A stretch of 64,000 nucleotides of DNA, from contig JBBHKE010002279.1 in NCBI GenBank assembly GCA_037447655.1, positions 124,001-188,000 of the forward strand. Direction: 5' to 3'. The notes below the pieces were generated by a model. The model worked only from the letters and a program-made list of their open reading frames with translations, searched no databases and was not told the DNA's origin. Position numbers and translations under genes: made by a program. Positions 44,530-55,860 of this stretch are shown one piece after another. Positions within the stretch are counted from its first letter, which is position 1. Each line of letters starts with the position of its first letter. This stretch comes from Zygnema cylindricum. Lineage: Eukaryota > Streptophyta > Zygnematophyceae > Zygnematales > Zygnemataceae.

Positions 44530-46127
44530 TTGTAGTATCCAGTTTTGGGAATATGATATTCTAAGGGCAGGTTTTGGGAAACTTCCAGACATCATATCTT
44601 ATGATTTAATTGGTCATTTGGGCTGCAATTTTTGAAATTGTCAATTTTCTAAATTTTGTATCACTGTGTCAAATTTGAGGCAAATTAGCTTTTTGAGTCA
44701 TAATTTGTGTCTGACCAAAGTTGGCTGTTGAGTAGGTGCTCTGATAGTTTCTCCTGTTTAAATGTCTACTTCCACTACTACTGCTGGTTCTCCTCCTACA
44801 ACGGTGGTTATAGAACAACAAGGAGAATATATCTTTAAGGAATATATGTAGGACTTAGCTATTTCAGAATTAGGAACTTGTTGTAATAATATTAGGCTGT
44901 GTCATTTTTGATATCTTTGACTGAGAATATTTCTCAGATATGTTTGCAGATTTCTGTGTAAAATTGCACTTATGTTTCTTTGTGTATTATCTGCATTGTG
45001 TCACATTTGTAGGCCATTTGATATTCTAGTTTGTCTTTAGTTGTGTTCCATAGTTTGTTTGTTTTTCTAAGCATCTGTGAGAACTTCTTGCTTGACTTAA
45101 TTCTGTGATGACTACTCCACCCTCATCTTCATCTTCAATGGGTGTAGTCTTGCTTGACTTAATTCTGTGATGACTACTCCACTCTCATCTTCATCTTTAG
45201 TGGGTGTAGTAGCCACAGAAAAACATGCCATAGATTTAAGAGTTGGATATCTGTTTTATGAAATTATACATGTCACCAACTTCCACATGTTCGACTTGTT
45301 ATCATCACAAAATTCTTACCAATACGATTTATGCCGCAAATGCGAATCAAGCATATGTTATTTTCCCAAATTTTGACCATCACTTAGACCGTAAGGAAAG
45401 ACGACAGGGAGGGCTCTCCGTAAAAACATGTCTATACCAATCTTGTGGGCTAAGTTTACAAATTTAAAATTTCCTTACCCATTACGAAATGTTAAGTGCG
45501 CAAATCAAATGCCAAATGTGCGAGTACAATTGTCAACTCTATATAATGAAGATCCATACTTAAACGTATTGCACAATATAATAAGTGTGCATTTGATATC
45601 ATCACACTAAAAGTTGGGATCTAAAGTCAAACGCATTGATTCTACCATAACTTAAAGCACATAGGTGTACACCCTAAGGTCCTTTGCCCTTCGATGTGAC
45701 GAGTTTTCTTAAGCGGCCCGACAAAATTATAACACTTTATCACATTTTACTCATTTTTAAAAGTGGGCATGAAGCGAAAACGTTATCCTGTATTTAGGGT
45801 TGACGATTCCCATGTTCTTCAATGACGGTATTCAATATGTATTTTGTCTCATTGTCTTTTTGTCTTCCTGTCTCCTTGTCTCTTTATACAGTGAAATGTC
45901 AGTGCCTCTTAATTTGACACTGCATATAATTCGAAGAGTCTGAAATCTGAAATCTGAAATTTTTTCTATCACCAACATCCACATGTTTTATTTTTATGTG
46001 GTAGAGCATTTATCCTTGAAGAGAGTTTAAAGTACAATGTTCATGGCTACATGAAGAGATAAAAGCGCAGTTCCTTTTTCCAATGATAGACAACTTCGTT
46101 GGAGAGACTTTACGTATTAAAAATTAA
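44530..46127. other. T-rich DNA with part of an inverted repeat
   Basis: 44830-45055 resembles 60595-60800 weakly and in direct orientation (GTAGGACTTAG, CTGAGAAT..CTCAG). 45056-45480 is an inverted copy of 61060-61440. A 63-bp tandem duplication (TTGCTTGACTTAATTCTGTG, ATGACTACTCCACYCTCATC) covers 45086-45211. Short ATG frames (44764, MSTSTTTAGSPPTT; 45167, MTTPLSSSSLVGVV) look like starts of a degraded gene family that I cannot name. 45600-46120 shows nothing. Confidence 0.55.
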
Positions 46128-47094
46128 GGGTATGTCCCCTTAAATTAGTGAATCGACTTTTTTCTGTTGTTTTTATCCAAAACACAATTCCAACGAGAAA
46201 AACTTTAGACGCACAAAAATATCAATTATTTAAAAGTACAGCCAACGTCAAGTTGATTCCTTGAATGTACTTCATATTTGTCGACATGAGAATGCATTTT
46301 GGCGTTTTCCCTTTTTCGACCTCCGCGCAAAAGATCCAGCCCGTCAAAAAAATTTCATTAAAACACACCTCGTGATTGGATTTGACAGAAATTATCACCC
46401 AAACAACAAATGAAAAACGGTCCACGCAGGCGCTATACGATTGGGAAAATTTTAGGACTACGGAGAGAACTCTTTAATTTTCTCTTTGGCCGTCACACGC
46501 ATGTAACGAAAAAGACGAGCATGTACGGAAAAATATTTGCAGGGTTCTAAGACCTCCTCGTTCATTCATATGTCATTTGCAGAATTTTGCGTGTTGTCAC
46601 CTCTCCCCTCTCCCTATTACATTATCGCTTTAATCTCACACTTTTGAAAATGATGCACAACAATAATCATATTAAATGAAAGATGTTTTAAAAATGATTA
46701 TATTGACTACAATTTATTTTTATTTTTAGGGTAAGTCGAGTGAGAAAAGTCAAAAAATTGAAATTGGATAACCATGGCCGAAAGTTCTTGAATCTGTGAC
46801 ATCGACGTTGTCACAAGTGAGCATGGCGTCAAAATGTCAAAAAAACCCTAAACGTCTGCCATGTCACAAAATTATAAAAATCTAGACGTCTTCACTTGAC
46901 GATATTTTTGTTGGCGCCACCAATTTTGTAATTGTATTCAACCGTCTCAAAGTTGTACCTACGTCAACAACCTTCACATGTAAAAGTTCTAATTTCATTT
47001 TCATAGATCAAGACGCTCTTCAAAGTTGTACGGATAATCTTCACTACAATCCAAAATACTTTATCGAAGTACCAATTATATAAAAGACGCACCC
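46128..47094 (+). mobile_element. TIR element H1, copy 1 (Harbinger-like)
   Basis: 967 bp bounded by TAA on both sides (46125-46127 and 47095-47097). Ends are GGGTATGTCCCC at the left and, inverted, GGGTGCGTCTTTT at the right. GGG start plus a TAA/TTA duplication fits PIF/Harbinger MITEs. No transposase is encoded. The inner order (CATGTACGGAAAAA, TTTTGCAGAATTTTGCGTGT, ATGGCCGAAAGTT) is shared with H2. Confidence 0.7.
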
Positions 47095-48732
47095 TAACAC
47101 GTAGTTCGAAGAGTGTTATAGTACGCGTGTTTTGAGATTTACGATCTAAAAAATCTTTAATTTAGGTTGTGTGCCCATGCGATAAAGTAAGGGTTTTTTT
47201 CCATTATTTTCACATAAAATGGGACTTGCAATATCGCCGTACGAAAAAAAGGGAAAAAACCAAAGTACATTTTGCGCCATCTTGGAGCTTTGAAAGTACG
47301 CCATTTTGGCGTTATTATCTTTTCGACCCACTTCCACGTCACGCCGGCTCATCTTCACACTTGTACTAAAATCAACTCGCGAGGTGATTTTAAAAAAAGT
47401 AATAGTTGATTGGCCAATAGAAAAAAAATATTGCACGAGTGAAACGTCTTTGAATTTTTTTTCACGAGGGAAAGTACACGCTATATTTTCCTTTTGGGCA
47501 TGCGCATGTACGTACGAAAGTGACATGCATGTACGGAAAAAAAAATCTTTGAGGTCTCGGACCTTCATTTTTATTCATGGGTCTTTTGCAAAAGTTTTAG
47601 TCGCCTTAGTCTCTCTCCCTCTTTCTTTTTCGACCGCTCTCTTTCTCTCTTCTCTAAATGAAATGTAGCAATAATAGTATCAAATGAAAGTTTTTTTTTT
47701 CTTTTTATTATTATTACTTTCGGTCTTAGTTTGATGGCATGTCAAATGATAAAAGATAAGAAAAAGAAACCGGGAACCCATGGCGGAAAGTTTACATACT
47801 AATGACATCTCAAGGTAGCATGATTTCGTTATTTCAGAAAACACTTAACATTTTTAATGTCACAAAAAAACTCGACGTCTACAACCGTCGCTGTTTAGCA
47901 GTTTTAGGAAGTTTTGTGGTCCTCTACATTTCAATTCGTGGTCTGTCACACATTTTGTAGCCGTCTAAAACTCTTACATACTTAAAATAACAAAAGCTCA
48001 AGTAGCCATTTCGTTCTTAGACATAGGAAAACTTTGAAAAATACACCGTAAAATCTGCGCTCAAATCAAAAGTATCATTGTAAAGTTTCGGTTACATGGG
48101 CACACCGCCTTAGTCCGTCCGCACCTATATTCCTTCCAAATTTAGCACTCGAAGAATCTTCGACGAATTTCAATGCCTACATGGGACCAACCGTAATAAA
48201 GCACATAGGCAAGTGGAAACATGGTGGCACTACATGATGGAATATCGATCACAGCATTGTTGCCAGTAAACGTGTCCGTACAACTATTGGCAACGGGCCT
48301 TAAAGAACTTCCTATCAATTATTAGCAACTCCTTGTGGACAAGAGGCCTTAAAGAAACTTCTACTCATTTTGGTTACACAAAGTACGATATAGGAATTCT
48401 CTAATGGCATAGCGCACATTAATATCATACGGTAATCCAAGCTGGAATTTTTGACCTTTGGTCCCTAGACAAAATTAAAATCACGGTGAACTCAAATTAA
48501 GAAAGAAGTTTGTACGAGCAGAGTTTTCGTTACAAATTCGAACATCCGTTCCATGTCAACTGTTGGGTTGTCCCGTTTAATAAAAATGATGTTGATTGTT
48601 CACTACGAATTTTTCTTGTGGTACAATCAATTTATTATTTTGTGAAAGGTAAAACCTGGCAAACCTAGTGTTGCTCGCTGACTTTCTTTTTTTAGGAACC
48701 GGTAGGAATCTTGGTTTTAATTGTCCTGCTGA
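46286..48732 (+). repeat. Segmental duplication, copy 1
   Basis: It matches 61569-64000 in direct orientation over 2.4 kb with few differences, and includes 620 bp of ordinary flanking DNA after H2 (48110-48732). The block was therefore copied as a unit, not by separate transpositions. The second copy runs off the window. Confidence 0.9.
47165..48109 (+). mobile_element. TIR element H2, copy 1 (Harbinger-like)
   Basis: 945 bp, flanked by TTA (47162-47164 and 48110-48112). Ends GGTTGTGTGCCCATGCG and, inverted, GGCGGTGTGCCCATGTAACC. It is a diverged relative of H1, sitting 70 bp from it in the same orientation. A 120-codon frame (47306-47668) ends LSFSTALFLSSLNEM; its end recurs in the other copies simply because the DNA is copied. 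Confidence 0.75.
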
Positions 48733-50101
48733 TACGGGCAAACCGTCGACAATTGGAGTACACTATACCTTTCCTTTTTTCTGTAAGGTTTAATCGGTCT
48801 ACTCTTTACGCATTTATAGATGCTATTATGTTATGCAACCATTTATTACACTTACCTCACATGCTAATTGCTTGAAACTATGATACTTAATTGAAATTGT
48901 TATTTCAAAAGGGGTTAAAAAATTCAAACTCAAAACTAGGTGTCTTTCTCAAAATTGCAAGTGTTGAATTTGTGGTAAACTGGACCTCTTACATACAGAA
49001 CAACAAATTAGTTAGTCAAAAGATAAAACAATTCCAAAACCTACCAATCAAGCATGTCTAATCAAGACTATAGTTCATTAACCGTATTTCAGCTTTGCAA
49101 ATACACAAATGGATAGACAAATACACAAATGGATAGACAGTAAAACAACACCGAGAAAGAAAATCGTCAAAACTCAAGTGTGTGAAGATTGAGACCCTTC
49201 ATCTTGGCTTATGATATAAACAACCATAACTATACTTTTGTTGAGATGAAATCCTTAAAAACCTCAAAAACCCTTGGAAAATATCGTACCCTCTCCCTTG
49301 CTCATTCCGTCCCGCTCTCTCTACCCCTCTCCTTCCCTCCTTCACGTCCTCTACACTTTTAACCCCACTTTCTCTTCCCTCCTAAAAAAAAGCATTTACA
49401 CAAACAACCTAAGAAAAAAAAGATGGTTGCGCCTACATCTTCCACAAAAGTAGCTTAGAAACTGCTCACAATAAGTGAAAAGATACAAAAATGACATTAA
49501 GTTAAAAAGATGCACAAGTGACAATGATCGTCAACAAGATGTGTTTTACAAAACATGAAAGAATGAATAAACACAACAATAGGTAAAAAGTAAAAAACTA
49601 ATAAGAGGTTTCAACTAAAGTAGATTGTAGATTATAAATTGTACTCAATGGTCGCCCAAAAGTCAAGAGCCTTTTCACAAAAATACATTAGGGTCCGGAT
49701 TTTTTGAAGTATAGCTATGATAAACTTCTTCAAACTTATGGCTTACACACTACTTAATCCTCATTACTAAACGCCAACCCTTAACTAGCTGCAAAAAAAC
49801 TTGAAACTCGGATGCAAATGACAACTCATTGCAACCATTCCCAGTTTCATTGCGAAAGCTAATAAGCCTACACGGTTTTTCTACTTCCTAGACATTTTCA
49901 GATGTAGCTTATTGTTAAATACATACTAGTAATACTGACACATCAACACTAAAATTGACAATAAAAACACCCATCTGCCCACGTGTTAACAAATTCCCTA
50001 AGCAAAAATTTATACCGATCGTCACTCGAAAACTTCGTATGCACAAAATCTTTAGACGGTCGAACAGAAAAGTACGATGAGCTCGCCAAAAGCCCAAACC
50101 T
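48733..50101. other. Unassigned region downstream of the LysM gene
   Basis: AT-rich, no long frames. 49290-49390 is C/T-rich. ATGGATAGACAAATACACAA is repeated in tandem at about 49100-49138. The LysM transcript probably ends somewhere at 49900-50101. Confidence 0.5.
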
Positions 50102-50929
50102 TTAACCGGTACAGTTGGGAACCGGCGTACCAGAAATAGAGATACACGACTTAACAATAATCCTCTTACCGATCAACAAAGAGGATCCCGTGCCTACACA
50201 GAGCCCGGCATTTGTTCCCAAGCACTGAGTCCAGGTTAATATTGAAGTGGACCCACAGAATTTTTGGATCACACTTTGACACGTGTCACCAGCTTGCCAG
50301 ACATAAATGGATCTCGAGGGTGGAGGGGAGGGAGGTGGGCGACGGGGAGGAGGGCGGGGAGATGGGGAGCGAGGTGGTGGCGTTAAAGCACCAGCTCCTA
50401 GGAAAACGAAAACATAGATGGGAAAAGGAGAGAAAGAAAAAAAAGGAAGGGGCAAAAAAAAAGCAAATGGGGTAAAATTAGTCAACGAGTAGAATAATGA
50501 TTAGAATCGAGAAAATGGAGGATTGAACCAAAATCGCGATAAAAAAAACGGTGAAATCTAATTAAGAATAAAATCAGATGTGTTAAAAGAAACAGGCATC
50601 GAAATCAGAAGTCGAAATATTTCCAAAGTTAAAATAATCATTAACGTAAGAAATTGAGCGTTTTGACAGATCCAAAAAACATTAAGAAATAAAATGCGCA
50701 GAAATCAACTCTCACTTACAGAAACATAATAACCAAAAAACATTTATTCTATTATTATTTATCTATTGAACTCCTATACTTGAAACAAGTGGAGCCTTCC
50801 TCCCTCTCACCCTCCCTCCCTCCCTTTCCTCTCTCTCAACCTCCCTCCCTCCCTCCGACATTGACAAAAAATCTCACCTAGTACAAAAATAAGAAGGAGC
50901 AGCGCCAGTCCTCCATAGAATCTAGCCAT
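50102..50929 (-). CDS. Secreted proline-rich LysM protein, two exons
   Basis: Exon 1 is 50929-50878 and exon 2 is 50397-50102; the intron 50877-50398 has a GTGAGA donor and a pyrimidine tract ending TTTTCCTAG. The join falls within one Gly codon and gives 115 residues. The N-terminus MARFYGGLALLLLIFVLG is a clear signal peptide. Next comes a Pro/Ser/Arg hinge (PPPRSPSPRPPPRRPPPSPP), then one LysM-like domain (YVWQAGDTCQSVIQKF; LLIGKRIIV) and six Cys, suggesting three disulfides, ending PVPNCTG and TAA. LysM domains bind chitin or peptidoglycan-type glycans. The product is probably an apoplastic glycan-binding protein. Exon 2 alone has no ATG, so the spliced model is needed. Confidence 0.77.
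50398..50877 (-). other. Intron of the LysM gene
   Basis: 480 bp, GT...AG. It holds a (GGGA)n tract on the minus strand (50857-50795), T-rich DNA and a long pyrimidine run before the acceptor. Confidence 0.72.
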
Positions 50930-51037
50930 GACTGAAGCTCTAACTCTGCCTGCTTTGTTTACTGTAAGCAAAAAGAGAGTCGACGGATTTCCTGCTTCAA
51001 GGTTTCTAACTTCTAATTGTTCCTTACTTCCCGGGCG

Positions 51038-51047
51038 CTTATATATA
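51038..51047 (-). promoter_or_regulatory. TATA box of the LysM gene
   Basis: TATATATAAG on the minus strand, 109 bp upstream of the ATG, so a transcript start near 51010 and a leader of about 80 nt are expected. No second TATA lies nearer. Confidence 0.65.
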
Positions 51048-51113
51048 GTTTCAAGTTCAAGAAGAAGATTTTATTCGTTGCGTAAAACTGGAGCTACCGG
51101 CGGTACCAGTGAA

Positions 51114-51682
51114 GTAATGTCAATTTCGTACATATGGTACGGTATCGTACGGTGAATCTTCGAATGTTACGCGTGCAGACGTAGCCGCAGTACTTTTCGG
51201 AAACTTACCGCCGAGAGCGTACGGAATGGTACAAAATAGAATCCTCGGGATAAAACGTTTTTTTAACTCGCGATAGTGTCGTTAGCGTTTAACTCGAACT
51301 AGAACATGGAGAACGTAGTTACTGTTGGTACTTTACTGTACTGCCTCAGTAAATCCGTACATTTTTGGAGTTCCTAGCAGGACATTCCCGAAACTGTCGC
51401 TCGTAATTGTCGCCTTGCATATTTTTGTCTTTTCTGCATTTGTAAGTTTGAATACTGTACTGTAGTGAACAGAATTTTCTGTACGGTCTGTCGGCCATTT
51501 TGGAGCAGAAGGACGGCAATTCTGTACGGAATTGGCTGCTTCGAACCAAGCGATGTGATGAGCTGTCACAGGCAGCACACTAAATGACGAAAACTGTTTG
51601 ACTCGATGCGCTAGAAATTGTAACCACTTCACTATGTTAAAAAATGACGCATTTATAATTTTTTAAATGTGTGGTTATAGAC
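51114..51682. other. Upstream region of the LysM gene
   Basis: Contains many GTAC tetranucleotides (51132-51235, 51350-51360, 51480-51530) and no gene. Short minus-strand frames at 51333-51632 lack any domain. Confidence 0.45.
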
Positions 51683-51685
51683 TTA

Positions 51686-52317
51686 GGGCGTGTCCCCATG
51701 TAACCGATATTTTGAAACGTTATTTTGGAATTTAGCGCTGATTTTACGGTGTACTTTTCAAAGTGTGCCTATGTGAATCGTTACTTGCGCGTTCATTATT
51801 TTGAATATGTGGCAGCTGTACACGTCGCCAATACTTGCGAAACCCAAACTCCTGACATACTGGAACAACTGTCGACGCCAACTGTCATTTGTTGACGCCC
51901 ACACGTGAACGACATAAGCAATCGCCTACGTCTACGAAATGACATTTGTATACACCCACAAGTGGACAACATAAGCAAACGGACAAAAAAATATTAAGTT
52001 CGTGTATTCTCCCAACAGCAAAAAAACAAATGAAAACTTTTGACGCGTGCAACCCAAGATTTCTATTCGTCAATAGGGTAGTATTTTGATTAAAAGCAGG
52101 TCGCGATTTGATTTCATTGCAAGTGTGAAGATGAGCTGGAAGTGGGTCGCGATGATAATACTGCCAAATCGCCGTACCTTTCAAGTTCGAAGATGAAGCA
52201 AAATGTATTTGAGTTTTTGACCATTTTTCGTACGGCATAATATTTTCAAAAAGGAAGTCCCATTTTTTGTGTAAACAACGGAAAAAAACCCTTACTTGAA
52301 CACATGGGGACACGCCC
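51686..52317 (-). mobile_element. TIR element H3, 632 bp (Harbinger-like)
   Basis: Perfect 16-bp terminal inverted repeats GGGCGTGTCCCCATGT at both ends and a TTA duplication (51683-51685 and 52318-52320). Near both ends it aligns with H2 read on the minus strand (TTTTACGGTGTA, AAGTAAGGGTTTTTTTCC), so it is an internally shortened member of the same family. No coding content. Confidence 0.85.
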
Positions 52318-52367
52318 TTAAGCTGGTTAGAAACGAATTTTATTTCCGCTATCGATGGATAACGACT

Positions 52368-52735
52368 GTGACGCTCATCGATGACGACATACTATGTTGT
52401 ACCTTAAAGTACAGAATGAAATGTCGGTGCGTTACGTTAAAACAATTTGTGTGTGTCATTGCGGAAGCCTTTTTCATCTACCCTACGTATAAGGGTGCGT
52501 CTCTATGTGCCAAAGTCAGGGTTTTTCTCTGTCGTTTTCCTGTAAAACTTAGAGCCGTACCTCGTAAATTTCAACCGTACAAAAAAATAGAAAAAAGAAA
52601 AAGCACATTTTGCGTCATCATCGAATTTAAGATGTACTACATGTTGTCGTTTGGTGTTCTTCCACACACGGCCACGCCAAAAAAAGTCATCTTCAAACTT
52701 TTCTTTAAAACACATGCCCGGTGTGTTTAATAAAC
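52368..52735 (+). mobile_element. H-family fragment H4
   Basis: 52368-52543 is the source-like copy of the patch at 44354. At 52490 a TAA is followed by GGGTGCGTCTCTATGTGCC and the H-type 5' pattern (CAGGGTTTTTCTCTG, GCACATTTTGCGTCATC). Its right end is not clear; CACATGCCCGGTGTG at about 52711 may be a decayed terminus. Confidence 0.55.
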
Positions 52736-53312
52736 TTGCTTGATTTTGGCAGTTATTCTAGTTAAATTTAGTGTCTTCACATGTTTCCTTCCCTTAGTTT
52801 CCTTTGGCTATTTTTAGCATTAAGCTATTTTTTTCTTTTTTTTAACCCCTTTGTACCTTGATGTTTTTTTCCATCGCACTTTTGGAATAAAATATGGAGT
52901 ATTTTCTTTTAAAACAAAGTTTTTTCGAAAAACAAATAAGAACACGTATTCGCACGTGTAAAACTTTTTACAAAATTTCAAACAAATTTGAGCCACAGCG
53001 AAAGGCTAATCCTTATGTTTTGTCAGTTTGCGTTCAGGTACGACAAGGCAAAGTACACAACTTTTTTGGTTTTGTCCGTTTACGCCTGGTACCAATTTTA
53101 TGTTGCGAGGGGTCTCAAGATTTCGTTGCCATTTCACGTTGAGCAGTCATTCAATGCAAAGGAAAATTGCTTCTTCTTCAACCGTGAAACGGCACAGGAT
53201 GGAAGGCGGTACGTCTAGAATGTCACGAAAACTCATGGGACGTTACTAGTAGATACAAAAAATAACGAGCGTCATCACAAATTGTAGATGTTGATAGCGT
53301 ATACAGTTTCCA
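52736..53312. other. Unassigned AT-rich DNA
   Basis: No gene, repeat partner or signal recognised; three overlapping short frames (70-82 codons) have no domain. Confidence 0.45.
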
Positions 53313-53979
53313 CGTAGGCGCCATATGATTGGGAAAATTTTATGACTACGGAGAGAACTCGCTATTTTTCTCCGTGGCTGTCACGCGCCTGTAAGGAAAA
53401 AGACGAGCATGTACGGAAAAATATTTGCAGGGTTCTAAGACCTCCACGTTCATTCATATGTCTTTTGCAGAATTTTGCGTGTCGTCACCTCTCTCCTCTC
53501 CCTCTCACATTATTGCTTTTATCTCACACTTTTACAAATGATGCACAACAATAATCATATTAAATGAAAGATGTTTTAAAAATGATTATATTGACTACCA
53601 TTTATGTTTATTTTTAGGGCAAGTCGAGTGAGAAAAGTCAAAAAATTGAAATTGGATAACCATGGCCGGAAGTTTTTGAATCTGTGACATCGACATTGTC
53701 ACAAGTGAGCATGGCGTCAAAATTTCAAAAAACCCTATCGTCTGCCATGTCACAAAATTATAAAAATCTAGACGTCTTCACTTGACGCTATTTTTGTTGG
53801 CGCCACCAATTTTGTAATTGACTTCAACCGTCTCAAAGTTGTACCTACGTCAACAACCTTCACATGTAAAAGTTCCAATTTCATTTTCACAGATTAGGAC
53901 GCTCTTCAAAGTTGTACGGATATCTTCACTACAATCCAAAATACTTTATCGAAGTACCAATTTTATAAAAGACGCACCC
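53313..53979 (+). mobile_element. H1 copy 2, 5' truncated
   Basis: It corresponds to 46413-47094, ends GACGCACCC with TAA after it, and is followed by the same 23 bp as copy 1 before A5 inserted. Confidence 0.82.
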
Positions 53980-54005
53980 TAACACGTAGTTGGAAGAGTG
54001 TTATA

Positions 54006-55011
54006 TGCTATTCTGTGTCCTCCATTGAACCACAAAATACAGGAAGCCTCTAGATAGTATTTCCCTAACCCACTTTAAGCCACAACCACTGCTGCCCAAG
54101 AAGGCAAACTGATAATTTGACTGCACCCCTGTGTAGCGTGGATTCCTCTGAGTCCGTAGCAAAAAGAATCACTTAAAACGGCCAACCATCCGATAAGTTA
54201 TGAGCTGGCAAAAATGCCAATTTATACAAGGCTCTCTTAGAGAGAGAGGTGTTTATCTACCAAAATTTCCTAAGTCCTAAATCTCTCTCACAACTCCTAT
54301 CTACTAAAGTACGAACCAATCATATTACTGTAAAGTACAGAAAGGTACTATGGCTGATGTACTTTCTGTACGGCCGGTGTACGACAAGGCTACTGAGTGG
54401 ACGCGTGTCATTTATCCACTCGTTCGTATATTCTTCGGAATTCTCGCGACCGAATGTCATCCTTCCAGGCGGCGCCACGTCATGCCACGTCCATAAAATC
54501 CAAAGTGACCATTCCGCGATCTCGGCGATGACGTGCGCCGTCGGATTAAATTTGACATTAAATGTCGACCGTTTAAAACAAATGTCTGTTTCATTTGTTT
54601 CGTCCGAAATGACGTTCGCACTAAAACTTAACAGGTTCTATGTTCGTTTCGTCCATATTTCAGTTAAATCATTTCAGTGTAATATAATAGTTTAAATATG
54701 AATGAAACCCTATATCATCTAACGAAATTCTACGACAGACTGGTTAGAGCTAACGGCTACGCCGCGCTCTACCGGTCGGGGGTTCGAGTCCTGCCGGACT
54801 CAACCTTTTGTTGAGAGTGATGTAAGTCACTCTTTAGTCCTTCCTATGGAGCTGAGGCAGCCATGGCTCCATCGCTCTCTCTCTCCTTCAGTGACTACAA
54901 CAAGTATGGGTGAAAGAGAGAAGAGATGGAGGCAGGCTGCCATCATTTTCTATATATGTTTCCCCTAATTTATTTTAGACCTAGAAAATACAAAAACTAT
55001 TTATTTCAACA
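54006..55011 (-). repeat. 3' LTR of A5
   Basis: 1006 bp, TGTTGAAATAAAT (55011) to 54006. It has paired GTAC motifs: AAGTACAGAAAGGTAC (54335-54350) and GTACTTTCTGTAC (54359-54371). The + strand has a perfect B-box GGTTCGAGTCC (54781-54791) preceded by an A-box-like TGGTTAGAGC (54741-54750). Confidence 0.92.
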
Positions 55012-55024
55012 CTCCCCTTATTTT

Positions 55025-55842
55025 CTAGTCTATTTTTAATTTTTCTTTTAATCCACATTTTTCCCTACAGTATTTTAACTCTGGTGAGGGCACAGGTTTG
55101 TTCATCATGTTCGCTACCATTTCCTCATCAGATCTATATACAAGACTCACTATTTTATTCTCAACTTTTTCTCTTACAAAACTTAATCTTATGTCCATAT
55201 GTTTAGCCTGAAAATGATGATTTGAATTGGCTGCAATTGCTATGGCCGCTTGATTATCACAAAACACTTTATGCACTCCCTCCTTCATATACCCCAATCT
55301 TGCAGCAAGAACTTGACCCACATCAACTCTTTCACAGCAGAACAAGAGGCCATGTATTCAGCCTCCATAGTGGACTGAGCAACCAACTTTTGTTGCTTAG
55401 TGCTCCAACAGCATGCACCTTCCCCAACATACAACACATACCCAGAAGTGCATCGTCTCATAGGTGCGTCCCCATAACTGGCATCACTACAAGTAGTGAT
55501 GTCAGTGTGCTCCCCTCCCAAGTGCAACCATAACTCTCTGGTTCCTACCAGATATCTCATGACTCTCTTGGCTGCCTCCCAATCCCTCTTCCTAGGATCA
55601 TGAAGACTCGTACTGAGTACTCCAACTGCTGCCGCTATGTCCGGCCTGGCACAATTCATAAAATAGATTAAACTTCCTACGACCTGTCTATAAGGGATAG
55701 TCTTCATAAACTCTCTCTCTTCTGTACTCATTTTTTCATCTAAGATCATCACTCCTCCTTCTACACTCCCATCACTTATTTCTTTCAAGTCCATGGGAGT
55801 GGTACAACTGTTAGCATTTTCCATCTGGAATTTCTCAAGCAT
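55025..55842 (-). pseudogene. A5 RNase H, one frameshift
   Basis: 185 codons from 55842 with MNCARPDIAAAVGVLSTSLH, GEHTDITTCSDASYGDAP and STMEAEYMASCSAVKEL. At about 55285 the frame shifts and the end continues in 55345-55025 (KEGVHKVFCDNQAAIAIAAN, AKHMDIRLSFVREK, MVANMMNKPVPSP). Catalytic Asp, Glu and Asp are all present. The TAG that separates it from reverse transcriptase (55863-55861) replaces a Gln codon. Confidence 0.9.
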
Positions 55843-55860
55843 ATTACCTATTGCTTCTTT

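Noticed and set aside
47306-47668. Conserved ORF ending LSFSTALFLSSLNEM in three H2 copies
   Set aside because: Conservation is at DNA level from recent duplication; the start differs between copies and no domain is seen.
50928-51155. 75-codon + frame (MTEALTLPALF...) resembling a plastid-targeted first exon
   Set aside because: It overlaps the start codon, leader and TATA box of the minus-strand LysM gene, has no convincing continuation, and the spliced LysM model explains the region better.
54735-54805. Complete tRNA gene on the + strand
   Set aside because: B-box is perfect and a D-arm-like segment exists, but no acceptor stem or anticodon arm can be paired and it lies within an LTR.
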